DNA of 64,000 nt from NCBI RefSeq assembly GCF_014905175.1, contig NC_057789.1:26098555-26162554 (forward strand). The letters run 5' to 3'. Each line of letters opens with the position of its first letter. Position 1 is the first letter of the stretch. The position numbers and the translations under genes were made by a program. The notes beneath the pieces are model-generated. The model had not been told where the DNA came from. It saw nothing but the letters and a program-made list of their open reading frames with translations, and made no database searches. Below, one piece after another: positions 30,131 through 40,674 of this stretch. Source of the DNA: Aphidius gifuensis (Eukaryota > Arthropoda > Insecta > Hymenoptera > Braconidae).

Positions 30131-30872
30131 AACTTGCCTTTTTTTTTTTTTTTATCAAAAATTTATTTTCATTATTACAATGTGTATCTTCTTTTTTTTT
30201 TTATATTAATAAAATGTAAATATTCAAAATTTACCATATCAATAGTTACACAATCAGTCATTCATCATAAATAATTTTTAAATTTAAACTTGAAATATTC
30301 TACCTAAATCTACATTAAAGTAAAAAAAAAAAAAACAAAACAAATTTAAACTCCATTCAAAATTCAACTCTCACTTGATATAGAGTTTAAATTTCTTTTT
30401 TTATTATTTTATTTTTTTTGTCTTGTCTTGAGTTGAACCCATTTCGAAATAACTGCATAAAAACCATACAAGCATACATAATAACCAACGTAACAGACTT
30501 TCGCATATATTTATATTTCTCTAGTAAAAAAAAAATAAAAAAAAAAAATAAATCCTCTATTTAAAAAAAAGGATTTAATTATGAAATTCTTATTAATCCA
30601 TGTATTATTAAATATTAAATTTTATACAATAAAAAAAAAAAAAAAAAATGATGGAATTTAATTTAATAGTAGTTCAATATATAATTGAAGAGAGAAATGA
30701 GTATCTAACAATCCTTTGAGATGCAAGCAATACCAACTGACTCGTTGCACAAGTTTATCCACATGATATTCTAAAATCAACAAGGGATATCATTGGTATT
30801 GCACCAACTATATCCATAATACAATTCTACATATGCATCAATCGAAGTAAATCTATATATATATTTAAACAT

Positions 30873-31067
30873 GTGTATATATCATCTCAACAATTTGATA
30901 GGAAACCACTAAGTGAAACAGAAACAGAAGGCTACCAGGAAATCACTGAAACACGTGTTTCTCTTATGCCATCATCATCACTATCATCACCACCACCACC
31001 ACTACTACTACAACAACAACAACCACCACTATCACAACCACCATCAAACCCAAGTCCAATCCTTTAA
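30873..31067 (+). CDS. Doubtful open frame with Ser/Pro/Gln-rich tail
   Basis: The frame has 64 codons. The first half (RKPLSETETEGYQEITETR) has ordinary composition; the second half is Ser, Pro, Leu and Gln runs encoded by TCA, CCA, CTA and CAA microsatellite sequence. An ATAG before 30913 could be a weak acceptor, but its tract is not pyrimidine-rich. It may be the last exon of an unknown gene or simply a degenerate trinucleotide repeat. Confidence 0.2.
   Translation: MYISSQQFDRKPLSETETEGYQEITETRVSLMPSSSLSSPPPPLLLQQQQPPLSQPPSNPSPIL
30965..31045. repeat. Compound trinucleotide repeat (ATC/CCA/CTA/CAA)
   Basis: Consecutive runs of TCA, CCA, CTA, CAA and CCA units, imperfect throughout. Confidence 0.75.
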
Positions 31068-32980
31068 CACAGTGTTTGAATGCGATTAAACCAGTGGAGC
31101 ATCCCAGAACATTGGTTTCACTCTATATATCTCAATCTGTTTGTTGTTGAATAGGTGGTTGGGTGGATAGATGGCTGGGTGGTTAAAGAGAGTCAAGAAG
31201 AGTAATAGTTTATAGAGCAAGAGGGTGAGAATATCATGAGAAACATATGTATAACACAACCACATGCACTAGATACAATGTATCCAGCCAAAAGCTCTGG
31301 ATATATATTTCCAAAAATTTTATACACTCAATGTTCAACACAGCTATTAACTACCGATGCATCGGCTACTCGGGTTTGCTTTATCAAACAATCCAAGGGG
31401 AATGAAGCGGCTTTTCTCTATTGCAATACATATATTTATATATTTAAACTCTACAAGTATTATTTCGTTACATTGAACACGTATATATTATTTATCAGCA
31501 AAGAAACAATTTTCAATTCTCTCTCTCTGTATACATCAATTGATATTGTTGTTCTGTAAAATAAATATATTTTTTTGTGTATAGTGAAATTTACTGTCTA
31601 TCAGATTTCGTTTGAACAATATTCAATCATCTGTGTGTTTGTTAATATCATATCATTCACTGTTACTATTTATTTAACTCAATTTTTTATCTTTGAAAAT
31701 TTCTATTTTATCTGTGTCTTTAAAATAATTTTATATTTTTATTTTATTTAAAATTTTTTAATAGAAGGTTGATTTGTTTTTAAAATAAAATAGTATGTGT
31801 TTAAAGTTTATGTATTGTTTATGTAGCTTTATGGGCTCGAGAAAACACACGTGAATAAGGCGTTTACCCGTAAAATCGTGTAGTTTGTTCGCCCCGAAGG
31901 ATTTACAGGTCCTTCGAGGCAAGAGTCTGACTAGATTCTCGAGTCACAGTACGTGCCAGTGGACACAACCCCTCGGCTTACTATCCACAATACCCTGTTA
32001 ATAGTAAAACAATATTCAACACTATCAATGGTATTATAGTACAGAGAAAATTCATCTCGTTAATATATTAATAAATTTTTTATAAATAAATACCATCATC
32101 AACTAAATTTCATAACAATATTTTTATAAATATCAATTTTTCTTTTTTTTCCCTCTCATTTCAATTTTCTATGTATACATTATATTCATGTCTTTTTTTT
32201 TTTTACTTGTTTTTATTATACAAGCATTATTTTTATTAATTTATTTTTTTTCATGGTTAAAGTTTACGCTTGTATTGTTGGAAAAAAAAAATATCTGTTT
32301 ATGAATATTGTGGGCAGTTGATGGATAAACATTTACACTATAAAAAGGGATACACAATATGAACAAAAAAAAAATTATTATTCTACAAAGCAGATGAAAA
32401 GATTGTGTAATAAAAAAAACTGGCTGTTTTATATCGAAGCTTTAAAGCGTGGATAATCTGAGAATGTCGAAGGACGCAGTCAGCCCAGACAAGTGTCATG
32501 TTATATGAAACCCTTTTTTTTTTTTTCTTTTTTTTTTTTCTTTATTGATTAATTTTTATTTTAAATCTCTAAATGACATTTTAATTATTTAATGTAAATT
32601 TAATTTTTTTCTCCTTCATGGAAATATTATTAATATAAAAAACATAATCTTCTTAAAATTATTTTTTATATTTTAAAAATATAAAAAATAAATTAAATCA
32701 AGTGTCAAAATTTAGAGTACGTATTATAGAAATTTATGATAATATTTGAGGAATAATTGTCATTAAATTGTGTGATGATTTCACAAGCTTTCACTGGGCT
32801 TGTTTTTTTTTTTTTTCTTTTTTTTCCCCCACTTGTGTGAGGTTTCTTTCTACACACCTTGAAGACATCTGTTTCCACTTGACCAAGGTCGTTGCTCATC
32901 CTCTCGAGGTACATAAAGCTGGCACAGGCATAATGGCACAACCAGATCAGACCTTATCAGTAATGATGAGCTATTTTTGA
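31068..32980. other. Non-coding stretch left of the helicase palindrome
   Basis: Holds the hairpin island at 31830-32005 and a complex patch at 31240-31400. An open frame at 31236-31559 begins with ordinary composition but ends in AT-driven Tyr/Ile runs; I do not support it as a gene. Confidence 0.55.
31830..32005 (+). other. Complex island with a strong GC-rich hairpin
   Basis: GCCCCGAAGGA (31891-31901) pairs with TCCTTCGAGGC (31910-31920) with one mismatch across an 8-base loop. The island has no open frame. It could be a structured non-coding RNA or a regulatory block. No known RNA family is recognised. Confidence 0.4.
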
Positions 32981-33071
32981 GTTAAGACTCTTTTTTTAAA
33001 TTTTAAATCTATTTTTATTTTTCTCGATATTGATTTGTGTTAAGAGAGTCTTTACTTGGCTGGCCTTGGCA

Positions 33072-33110
33072 CGAGTAAGTAATAAAGTAAGTAAGCATAA
33101 GTAAGTAAGT
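33072..33110. repeat. (GTAA)n-type short tandem repeat
   Basis: GTAAGTAATAAAGTAAGTAA and following units sit just inside the outer left inverted repeat. Tetranucleotide tails of this kind are seen at the 3' ends of some non-LTR elements, but no element body is recognised here. Confidence 0.6.
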
Positions 33111-33303
33111 TCTTCATTTCTTTATAATAAAATGAGAAATATATAGATATAGCGATCCTTTTATTTATATTAAATTTTAGAAATAATTTGATACGTTATA
33201 ATCAAGGTGGTTTATCAATATCAATAGAGCTCAGAAGGACTTGAGGCCACGGAAGCCAACTTGATAATGTCCGATATGTTCCAAACAAGAATGCTAACTT
33301 AAC

Positions 33304-33342
<39 letters not shown>
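33304..33342. repeat. (AAT)n microsatellite
   Basis: About 13 uninterrupted AAT/TAA units within the unpaired part of the left palindrome arm. Confidence 0.95.
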
Positions 33343-33344
<2 letters not shown>

Positions 33345-33393
33345 CTTACAAAATTTTTTAAACTGACGTAATAAAGCATATTCTGTTAAATGC

Positions 33394-34473
33394 TCACTTA
33401 GTGGATGAGTATAATAATATATGTACTAAATTTTCTTTGTTTTTGGAGTTTGATCCTCGTGTTCTTAGAATAATGGACTTATTGCTATCCAGAACAGCTA
33501 TCATTATTCCCATTTGATAGTCATATCCTGTATCAATGAACATGGCAGAGAGTAGTGGCTTCACTCTAATTGTAGTCATTTTCTTACCTATATCTGATAT
33601 TTTATATTCGGCATCAACTGTTTTTAATGAAAATATTTTTCATTTTTTTTTTATTTTGCTGCTTTTCAATTTTGATATTACTTGCCAATAATGTTGACAT
33701 GACTCAAATTTGGTGATTGCAAAATCAGAATTCTCGCATTTCTTCGTATTGTGTTTTGGTATAAAGACAAAAACAATCACCATTTTGAGTTCTGCCAACT
33801 CGTTCTCTTTTTCGAATCGATGATTGTTTAGATATGGCTTCTTTTATTATGGAATATGTATCCTTTATATCATAATTATTTAGTATTTTTAAGCCAGTAT
33901 CAATAACAATTTTATCTTCAAATGTTTCAGAAGCGCAATGTGTTGCAACTATTACTCGACGATGCTCATTTTAACGTTGCTCTTGCTTTTGTGTCACTTT
34001 TGCATGATATGAAACATTTCAAATTTTAATATCATTCAATTGTTTTATAATTGAATCTATTCTTTTTCAGCTACGCACTAATGGTCATTTTTCGGCTCAA
34101 AATATTTCTTACACATAAATATTTTTGATGAAATACAATGTAATTTTCCACTAAGTTTGGATATCATTGCTGTGTTTTTAAATAACGTACTGCTGGGAAA
34201 CGAGGATTTTATTTTAATTTTCACCTCACCACGGTATTAATAGTGTCAATTGTAGCATTACGATAATTTTAAGTTTACAACTTTTTAATGAACGTAAATA
34301 CCGGATTAATATATTGATATATGCGAGAATAAAATCATTGTTTATTAATCTTTCATGGGCCTTATTAATAATAATGATGTTAAATTATCTAATAGTGCGC
34401 TACCAGGCCCGAATCAAGTAGCATATATTAAATTTATGCTTGGTTCTACAGTTGGAGAAGAACTTACTTTGTA
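33394..34473 (-). pseudogene. Decayed DEAH/RHA-family helicase copy, left arm (inverted partner)
   Basis: The reverse complement carries the same motifs as the right arm, including the same altered motif II and motif VI, but many small deletions break every reading frame. Only the 3' part stays open (33579-33394, 61 codons). That part extends further than the right arm, through residues matching the end of the HA2 region and the start of the OB-fold region of DEAH helicases. The two arms together show that the source copy once included HA2 and OB sequence. Confidence 0.75.
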
Positions 34474-34476
34474 GGT

Positions 34477-35590
34477 TACAAAGTAGGTTCTTCTTCAACT
34501 GTAGAACCAAACATAAGTTTAATATATGCTACTTACGGTATGTTTTTTAATTACTTGCGCACTGATATAGATAGTGAATCATGGGTAGATTCACTATGTA
34601 AAAAATTTAACATCATTATTATTAATAAGGCCCATGAAAGATTAATAAACAATGATTTTATTCTCGCATATATCAATATATTAATCCGGTATTTACGTTC
34701 ATTAAAAAGTTGTAAACTTAAAATTATCGTAATGAGTGCTACAATTGACACTATTAAGTACCGTGAATTTTTTGGTGAAGGCATTAATATTGAAATCAAA
34801 AATCCTCGTTTCCCAGTAACAGTACGTTATTTAAAAAACACAGCAATGATAAATCCAAACTTAGTGGAAAATTACATTGTTGATTTCATCAAAGATATTT
34901 ATGTGAATAAGAAATATTTTGAGCCGAAAAATGACATATTAGTGTTTGTACCTGGAAAACAAGAAATAAATTCAATTATAATACAATTGAATAATATGGA
35001 AAAGTTAAAATGTTTGCCGTATCATGCAGAAATGACACAAAAAGCAAGAAGCAACGTTAAAGAAAAATGTGAGCATCGTCGAGTAATAGTTGCAACACAT
35101 TGCGCCGATACATCAGAAACATTTGAAGATTTAAAAATTGTTATTGATACTGGCTTAAAAAATACTAACAAATATGATTTTATAAAGGATACATATTCCA
35201 TAATAAAAGAAGCCATATCTAAACAATCATCGATTCGAAAAAGAGAACGAGTTGGCAGAACTCAAAATGGTGATTGTTTTTGTCTTTATACCAAAACACA
35301 ATACGAAGAAATGCAAGAATACTGTATTCTTGATTTACAATCACCAAATTTGAGTCATGTTAACATTATTGGCAAGTAATATCAAAATTGAAAAGCTAGC
35401 ACTTCTCAACCCACCCCCAATAAAATCTGTAAAATCTTCGTATGAAGAAATATTTTTATTAAAAGCAGTTGATGACGAATATAAAATATTAGATATAGGT
35501 AAGAAAATGACTACAATTAGAGTGAAGCCACTACTCTCTGCCATGTTCATTGATACAGGATAGTCCATTATTCTAAGAACACGAGGATTA
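34477..35590 (+). pseudogene. Decayed DEAH/RHA-family helicase copy, right arm (5'-truncated)
   Basis: The similarity starts at the palindrome centre, so motif I (Walker A) is absent. An open stretch from 34540 covers 279 codons. Counting from that ATG, the positions are: motif II at 29-34 reading NKAHER where DEAHER is expected; motif III SAT at 66-68; motif IV ILVFVPGKQEI at 133-143; motif V near 185-195 reading THCADTSET; motif VI near 233-240 reading RKRERVGR where QRxGRxGR is expected. The frame then shifts by one base near 35355-35378, and similarity continues from 35357 into the winged-helix/HA2 region (NPPPIKSVKSSYEE). It ends at a TAG at 35561 created by a deletion relative to the left arm. 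No introns are seen. The missing Walker A and altered motifs II and VI argue against an active ATPase. The subfamily is unresolved; a viral origin cannot be excluded or shown. Confidence 0.8.
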
Positions 35591-38507
35591 TGTACGTATC
35601 CTCTTGTGCCAAGGCCAGCCAAGTAAAGACTTTCTCAACACAAATCAATATCGAGAAAAATAAAAATAGATTCAAAATTTAAAAAAAAGTCTAAACTTTC
35701 GAAAATTAAAAAAAAAAAAATTATACAAATGTCCTTTGGTTTCCGGAGCTATTTTAAATAATATATATCTTTTCACATTCTCTTCTTGGTGACTTGAATG
35801 CGTGGTGGAATTGTTACATTCTACTTTTACAATTAAAATTTCTAATTTACACACAAATTGTCCTTGATCTTTTGTCACTAATTTATTATCAAATTAATTC
35901 ATCATTTTTTATATTTAACTCAATTAATTTAATTTATTTAATTTATATAATTTCAAAAACATTTTTTTTTAAATTAATTATAAAAATATAAACTCATTTA
36001 CTTAATTTTTATTACTAATTTAATTTAGAATGTATAAATTATCTGTATTTGTAATTAATATGTAAATGTCAAATTCCATTGGGATTGTACAATGTTAATT
36101 TTGATATTTCAATGTTTTATTTTATCAACGAAATATATATCGAAAATTTATTAATTCTTTGACCCAAATATTCCCCTGACAAGATATATTTATTACCTTC
36201 TTCGATTGATTTCTCGCAAAATGTTAAACTCGAAAGTTAAAAGACATTAAATTTACTTGAATTTATTCTTTTAAAAAAAAATTGATTTGACTTCAATTGT
36301 GAATTTAATGATTATTTTAAATGAAAGTTGTCAAGTGATTTTATCAGTCTCGCGTACACAAATATATATATTTTTTAAAATTGAATTTTTGAAAATATAA
36401 AGTTAGCGGATTATTGAATACAAGTCAGTTATTGCAAAAAAAATAAAAAAAAAAAATATTTATATACATTCAATGTTGTCGACAGTGATAAAAGGGGTCG
36501 TTGAAATGCATAAAATAAGGGAAAATAAAATCCGGATATATTCGATCAGATTCATTGGTGCGTAATTTTATTTTTGCTCAATTTTTTTTTTCATTATTTT
36601 CTACCTTTATTGTTAAATTTTTATCTCTTTTTATTTATTTTTATTTGTATCTGTTATTTGAACTAACAAATTATTTTCATTTGCGTAAACAAAGTTCCAG
36701 TTAATGAATAAAAATATATGAATATTTAAACAACAAAAGAAAATTTTATTTTAAAAAATATAAAAATACAAAAAAAAAACGAAAAGCTTGATCAAGTTAA
36801 AAGAGGCTGGAATTTTTTTTATTTTTTTTATTTGAAATATATATATTGAAACGCAGATTTGTGTAGTATTTTTTTAAAAAAATTTTTTCAAAATAATTGC
36901 CTCAAGCAAGTTGCAACTGTTGGCCTGTCCATCAGCAGCCTTGAGAGGAGGGAGGGTTAAATTTACTCCCGTTTTAACGTGGTCCATTGATTAACTGTTG
37001 TCTGATGCGATGCGTGCCCTCAGGGGTTTCGCAAGAAAATTACGCCCCAGCGAGTTTATACTGATACAACTCCAACATCTCTCTTCCTCTACTTTACTGT
37101 GGTCATGCCAGAAGCAGAAACTTTTTTTTTTTTTAAAACTAAATTTATTCGTTGATTGCATACACATTGGATATTAAGTTCTACATGTATATGTCATCCT
37201 TAATTTCAATTTGAATTTTTTTTATTTCAAATCAATACACATTTTATTTATACCTTGAAGCTATAATTTTTTTTACTTGATATAAATAAAAAATAACCAT
37301 AGCTATTTAGTTGAATTATAATCGAAAAATTAAATTATAAGGAAAAAAAAAATGGCAGTAAAACAAGAAAATTAAAAAAAAAAAAAAGACAATGATGTTG
37401 AATAATGTCAGGATGTAAAAAGCTCTATAAAACTAGATGAAATAAAGCCCATCAGTATCAAAATGACAAAGAAGGATATATTACTGCAGGCTCATATTAC
37501 GTCCGGGCCGCATTTAATTACCCATCCTTAAAGGGTATAGTGGTATCTTCCCCTTTATAACGACTACAACTCTCCGCCCCCGTTTTAGCCTCGTCAACTT
37601 GCCCCAGCGTCATTCGCGACTAAGCACATTGCGAATTGAGCCGTAAAACCCGGACGGTTTTTGGTCCTGGATATCTCTTGGAAAACTATCTATATATATA
37701 TGCACATATAATTTTGCCCCGTTCATCCTGGTATACTATACGGTTTACGAGCGTTGCAAAGTTTCGGCTTTTCCCCAGTATATTTAACATTCTCTCAAAC
37801 TCTCCATCTCTTTTGACGTGTTATATCTATGTTTTTCTTTCCTTTTTACTCTTATTTTCAATATAATAGTTTCTCTATCTTTCACATGTCCTTTACTCCT
37901 TTTCATTTAAAACACACAAGCATCCAACACCAGTCACACACTGGTTTTTGTGGTACTGTTTTATCGGTCTTCGGGTATATAGAGTTAAAAAGTAATCTTC
38001 TTAGTTGCAAACATAACCGTCAGACTGCGACTCAAAACGAGTTTTAAGTGCCTTTTGTCGTATTGTATTATTTTCATATTCACATATTTAATATAAGATA
38101 TGAAAATTTATTGTTTTGTTTTATTTGAAATATATATTAAATTATACGCTATATATAAATTGCTTTTTTTCTAAAATAAATAACTTGTAAAATTAAATTT
38201 TCTATTTTAAAAAAAATAGGATATTTCTATTCCAAATTACATTTTCATATGTGAAAAGATTTTTGCTTTTTATTTTGAATAAAAGTTAAATATATAATTT
38301 AGTTTTTTGAAAAGTAGTAGTAGTGGTAGATGACAAGTCAGACAGTTTTGGGGCTAAAGAAAAAAATGTCAAAAAGCTTGATGCGAATTTGAGTTATATC
38401 GAGAAAAAAAAAATATATTTCTATCAAATGCGTCTTTTCGTGGATGTTATTGTTGGACGAAAAAAAATTAAATAAAAATTGAATAGTGCAAGGATGAAAA
38501 TGTCAAG

Positions 38508-38524
38508 TTTGTTGTTGTTGTTGT
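38508..38524. repeat. (TTG)n short microsatellite
   Basis: Five to six TTG units within an island of higher complexity. Confidence 0.8.
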
Positions 38525-39343
38525 GTTTGGATACCTGAAAGCGAATAATAGAAGAAGAAAATATATGAAAAAGAAAAAAAATAAAAAAAGAAAATCGAAT
38601 AGTGAGAATACGTGCTAAACGAAGTTTTGGGCGAGAGATGTTTCAGGGAGATTGGATTTGGAAAAGTGGTCTGCAGGCAACAACTGATTACCTCAATTTT
38701 CTGATGGATTTCTTACTTTTTTTATTTTTATTTTTTATATATTGTTCTCTATTTACCATTTTCATTTTACTTGTACTATAAAGCTCTGCTTGAAAATCGA
38801 TTCTCTAGTTTACGATTATTTTTAGTAATATTATTTATGTTTGAAATTTTATTTTTTAAATTGACTGGTTAATTTAGAAGTCCGGTGGCTTTAAAATTAA
38901 AATGACTTGTAAAAATAACTTCATTAAGTTTTATTTTAATTTTTTTTATGATATAAAATGACAGTGTTGTTAATTTGATTAATATAATTCAAGTTTTAAA
39001 ATAATTCCAAGTACATGGAAAAATTAACAATGTGATATTGTGAAAATTTTATGTTGAGGTGAAATTTTATACATCTATATGGATGACGTAGTAAATAAAC
39101 ATATATATCCAAAGCAGAATGTATTGTGGCTTGTGCCGGGGGCAACGTCAAGAACTTTATAAAAGTTAGACGGTTTGAAATTAAATTTTCTTGGCATTCC
39201 AAACGATTGAATTAGTTTTGGATTATCTACTTGACGGCTGAAATCAACCCAGAGCTTTTCTTATATTTATACTTATATTTCTGTATTATTTTTTAGTTTT
39301 TTTTTTGTTGCTTTTTTAACGAAATAATTCGTCATATTATTTA

Positions 39344-39508
39344 TTTCAGTAGTACAAGTCAACGGTAGGTTTAAAACCAAAATTTTTCCATTTTTATTTT
39401 ACAAATATTATTGCGATAAATAGATCCAATGTTTTGTTTACAATTTTATTTAAGAAATAATTTTAAAATAAAAAATTAGCACGTTACATATTTCAGTAGT
39501 ACAAGTCA
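39344..39508 (+). repeat. 20-bp direct repeat pair, 145 bases apart
   Basis: ATTTCAGTAGTACAAGTCAA occurs at 39344-39363 and again at 39489-39508. Each copy is followed by loosely similar sequence, so the pair may be the remnant of a longer tandem duplication. Confidence 0.7.
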
Positions 39509-40275
39509 AGCAGTGTTAAAATCATTTTTTTTTTTAATTTATTCTACTTGATGATTAAAAAAAATTATTAAATAACAAAAACAATATTTTTTGTTTATTT
39601 TTAATAATAAATTATATCTAATAATTTAACGTCAAATTAAATTACACAAATTAACAATAACAAAATAAAAATTACATTTCTATATTTTTAAAAATTTTGT
39701 TGATTCAATTATTTAAAAAAAAAAAAAAAGAAAAACAAATTCAGAGTTTTGATAAGCCAGTACACATAATGTCGCTATTTTATTTAACTTAATTTTATTC
39801 TATATTCTACATGCATTGTTTTATTAAAAAAAAAATTTTTTTAAATTACATATAAAAAAAAACAAGTATGTACATTAAAAAAAATAAAAATAATTAAGTA
39901 CCAGAGGTATTATTAAATTTACCGGAAAATTTAAAATCCCAGTTTCATGTTCAATCGTTTCAATTGACCCCATCAACGATTAACACCTTTTTCTTCTTTT
40001 TTTTTTTTCTTTACTCTTTACGTTCTCTTAAAAAATCGAATGATCCTTGAACCAGTGAAAAATTAGCTCGATTAAAATAAGGGAAAAAACTTTGCAAGTT
40101 TTCTTTTTCTTTATACCATATTTTTCCTTTATTTTATTTTTTTTTATTTCTATTCTTAACAACCGTTAAACTCTTTTACTACTTGTCCACCTTTGACCAA
40201 CTCGCCAAAGTGATTTTTTTATTTTTTCAAATATTCTTTTTATTTTTTGTAAATCAAACTATTTCATTTAATTTT

Positions 40276-40288
40276 TTTATTGTTTATT
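40276..40288 (-). promoter_or_regulatory. Candidate polyadenylation signals of the CPAP1 gene
   Basis: Two AATAAA hexamers (TTTATT on the plus strand at 40276-40281 and 40283-40288) lie 40-52 bases after the stop codon. Such hexamers occur often by chance in DNA this AT-rich, so position is the main support. Confidence 0.4.
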
Positions 40289-40327
40289 TTTGTTTTATAA
40301 ACAATTTGTAAATTAATTAAATTACTT

Positions 40328-40674
40328 TTATTTCCTTCTGACAAATATATTTTCCAATAATTCCTTAGTAATTGTACGATGTGGTCTAGTTGGACTTTCA
40401 GTTGATCTTTGATAAAGTCTGCTATTGATTGCATATAATTTTTCACTCAATTCACATCTGACATTAAACCACCAATCACAAACAAATACAGCTTGACTAA
40501 ATTGTGTACCATTTGGACATAAAAATGTTGCTTGTCTTCCATCAATATCACAATAATGCCATCCTTGACAACGTGTTTCAATATCAGCAAAAAAACCAGG
40601 ATAATCTTGTTCATCACAATAAAAATTTGTATACGGTACTTTTCCCAACACCGGATAATCTGTTCCTGGTCGTC
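40328..40674 (-). CDS. CPAP1 gene exon 3: chitin-binding domain and stop
   Basis: The acceptor TTTTTTAG lies just above 40674, and the reading frame joins exon 2 with no shift (Gly82 is split across the junction). The exon encodes residues 83-196 and ends in TAA at 40330-40328. It carries all six ChtBD2 cysteines, the aromatic DWW and the conserved CPNGT turn. The open frame extends upstream to 40702, but those bases are intron and acceptor. Confidence 0.92.

Larger units (their letters stand above)
21191..30840. other. Gene desert, right part
   Basis: Islands at about 21390-21480, 22860-23060, 23120-23520, 24640-24950, 25480-25720, 26220-26380, 26560-26660, 27070-27400, 28190-28460, 28900-29260 and 29880-30130. 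The 23270-23515 island is open on both strands (about 70 codons each), but neither frame resembles a known protein. Confidence 0.6.
32981..35698. repeat. Large imperfect palindrome (about 2.7 kb) made of two inverted helicase-gene copies
   Basis: The reverse complement of 33394-34473 matches 34477-35590 over most of its length. The centre is at about 34475, where CTTTGTA and TACAAAG face each other across three bases. A separate outer pair (32981-33074 and 35602-35698) is also inverted and similar, containing GTGCCAAGGCCAGCC on the right arm. The left arm has about 320 extra bases (33075-33393) holding GTAA-type and AAT-type simple repeats with no partner on the right. The arms differ by many small indels, so this is an old structure and not a perfect-copy artefact. 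Confidence 0.88.
35699..40275. other. Non-coding stretch between the helicase palindrome and the CPAP1 gene
   Basis: AT-rich with complex islands at about 36900-37100, 37470-38050 (the longest, with CCGGGCCGC and CGCCCCCG motifs) and 38500-38700, plus the 20-bp repeat pair near 39344. No gene is seen. Being 3' of the CPAP1 gene, some islands may be its regulatory elements. Confidence 0.55.

Noticed and set aside
35022..35622. Antisense open frames over the helicase arm
   Set aside because: They are mirror frames of the plus-strand helicase relic, with no independent support.
32981..35698. Palindrome as an amplification or chimeric-read artefact
   Set aside because: Artefactual inverted chimeras give near-perfect arms. 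These arms differ by many gaps, unequal internal segments and separate outer repeats.
38530..38580. Minus-strand ratchet-like site (CTTTCAG joined to GTATCC)
   Set aside because: The pyrimidine tract is good but the donor GTATCC is poor, and it is a lone site on that strand within this stretch.
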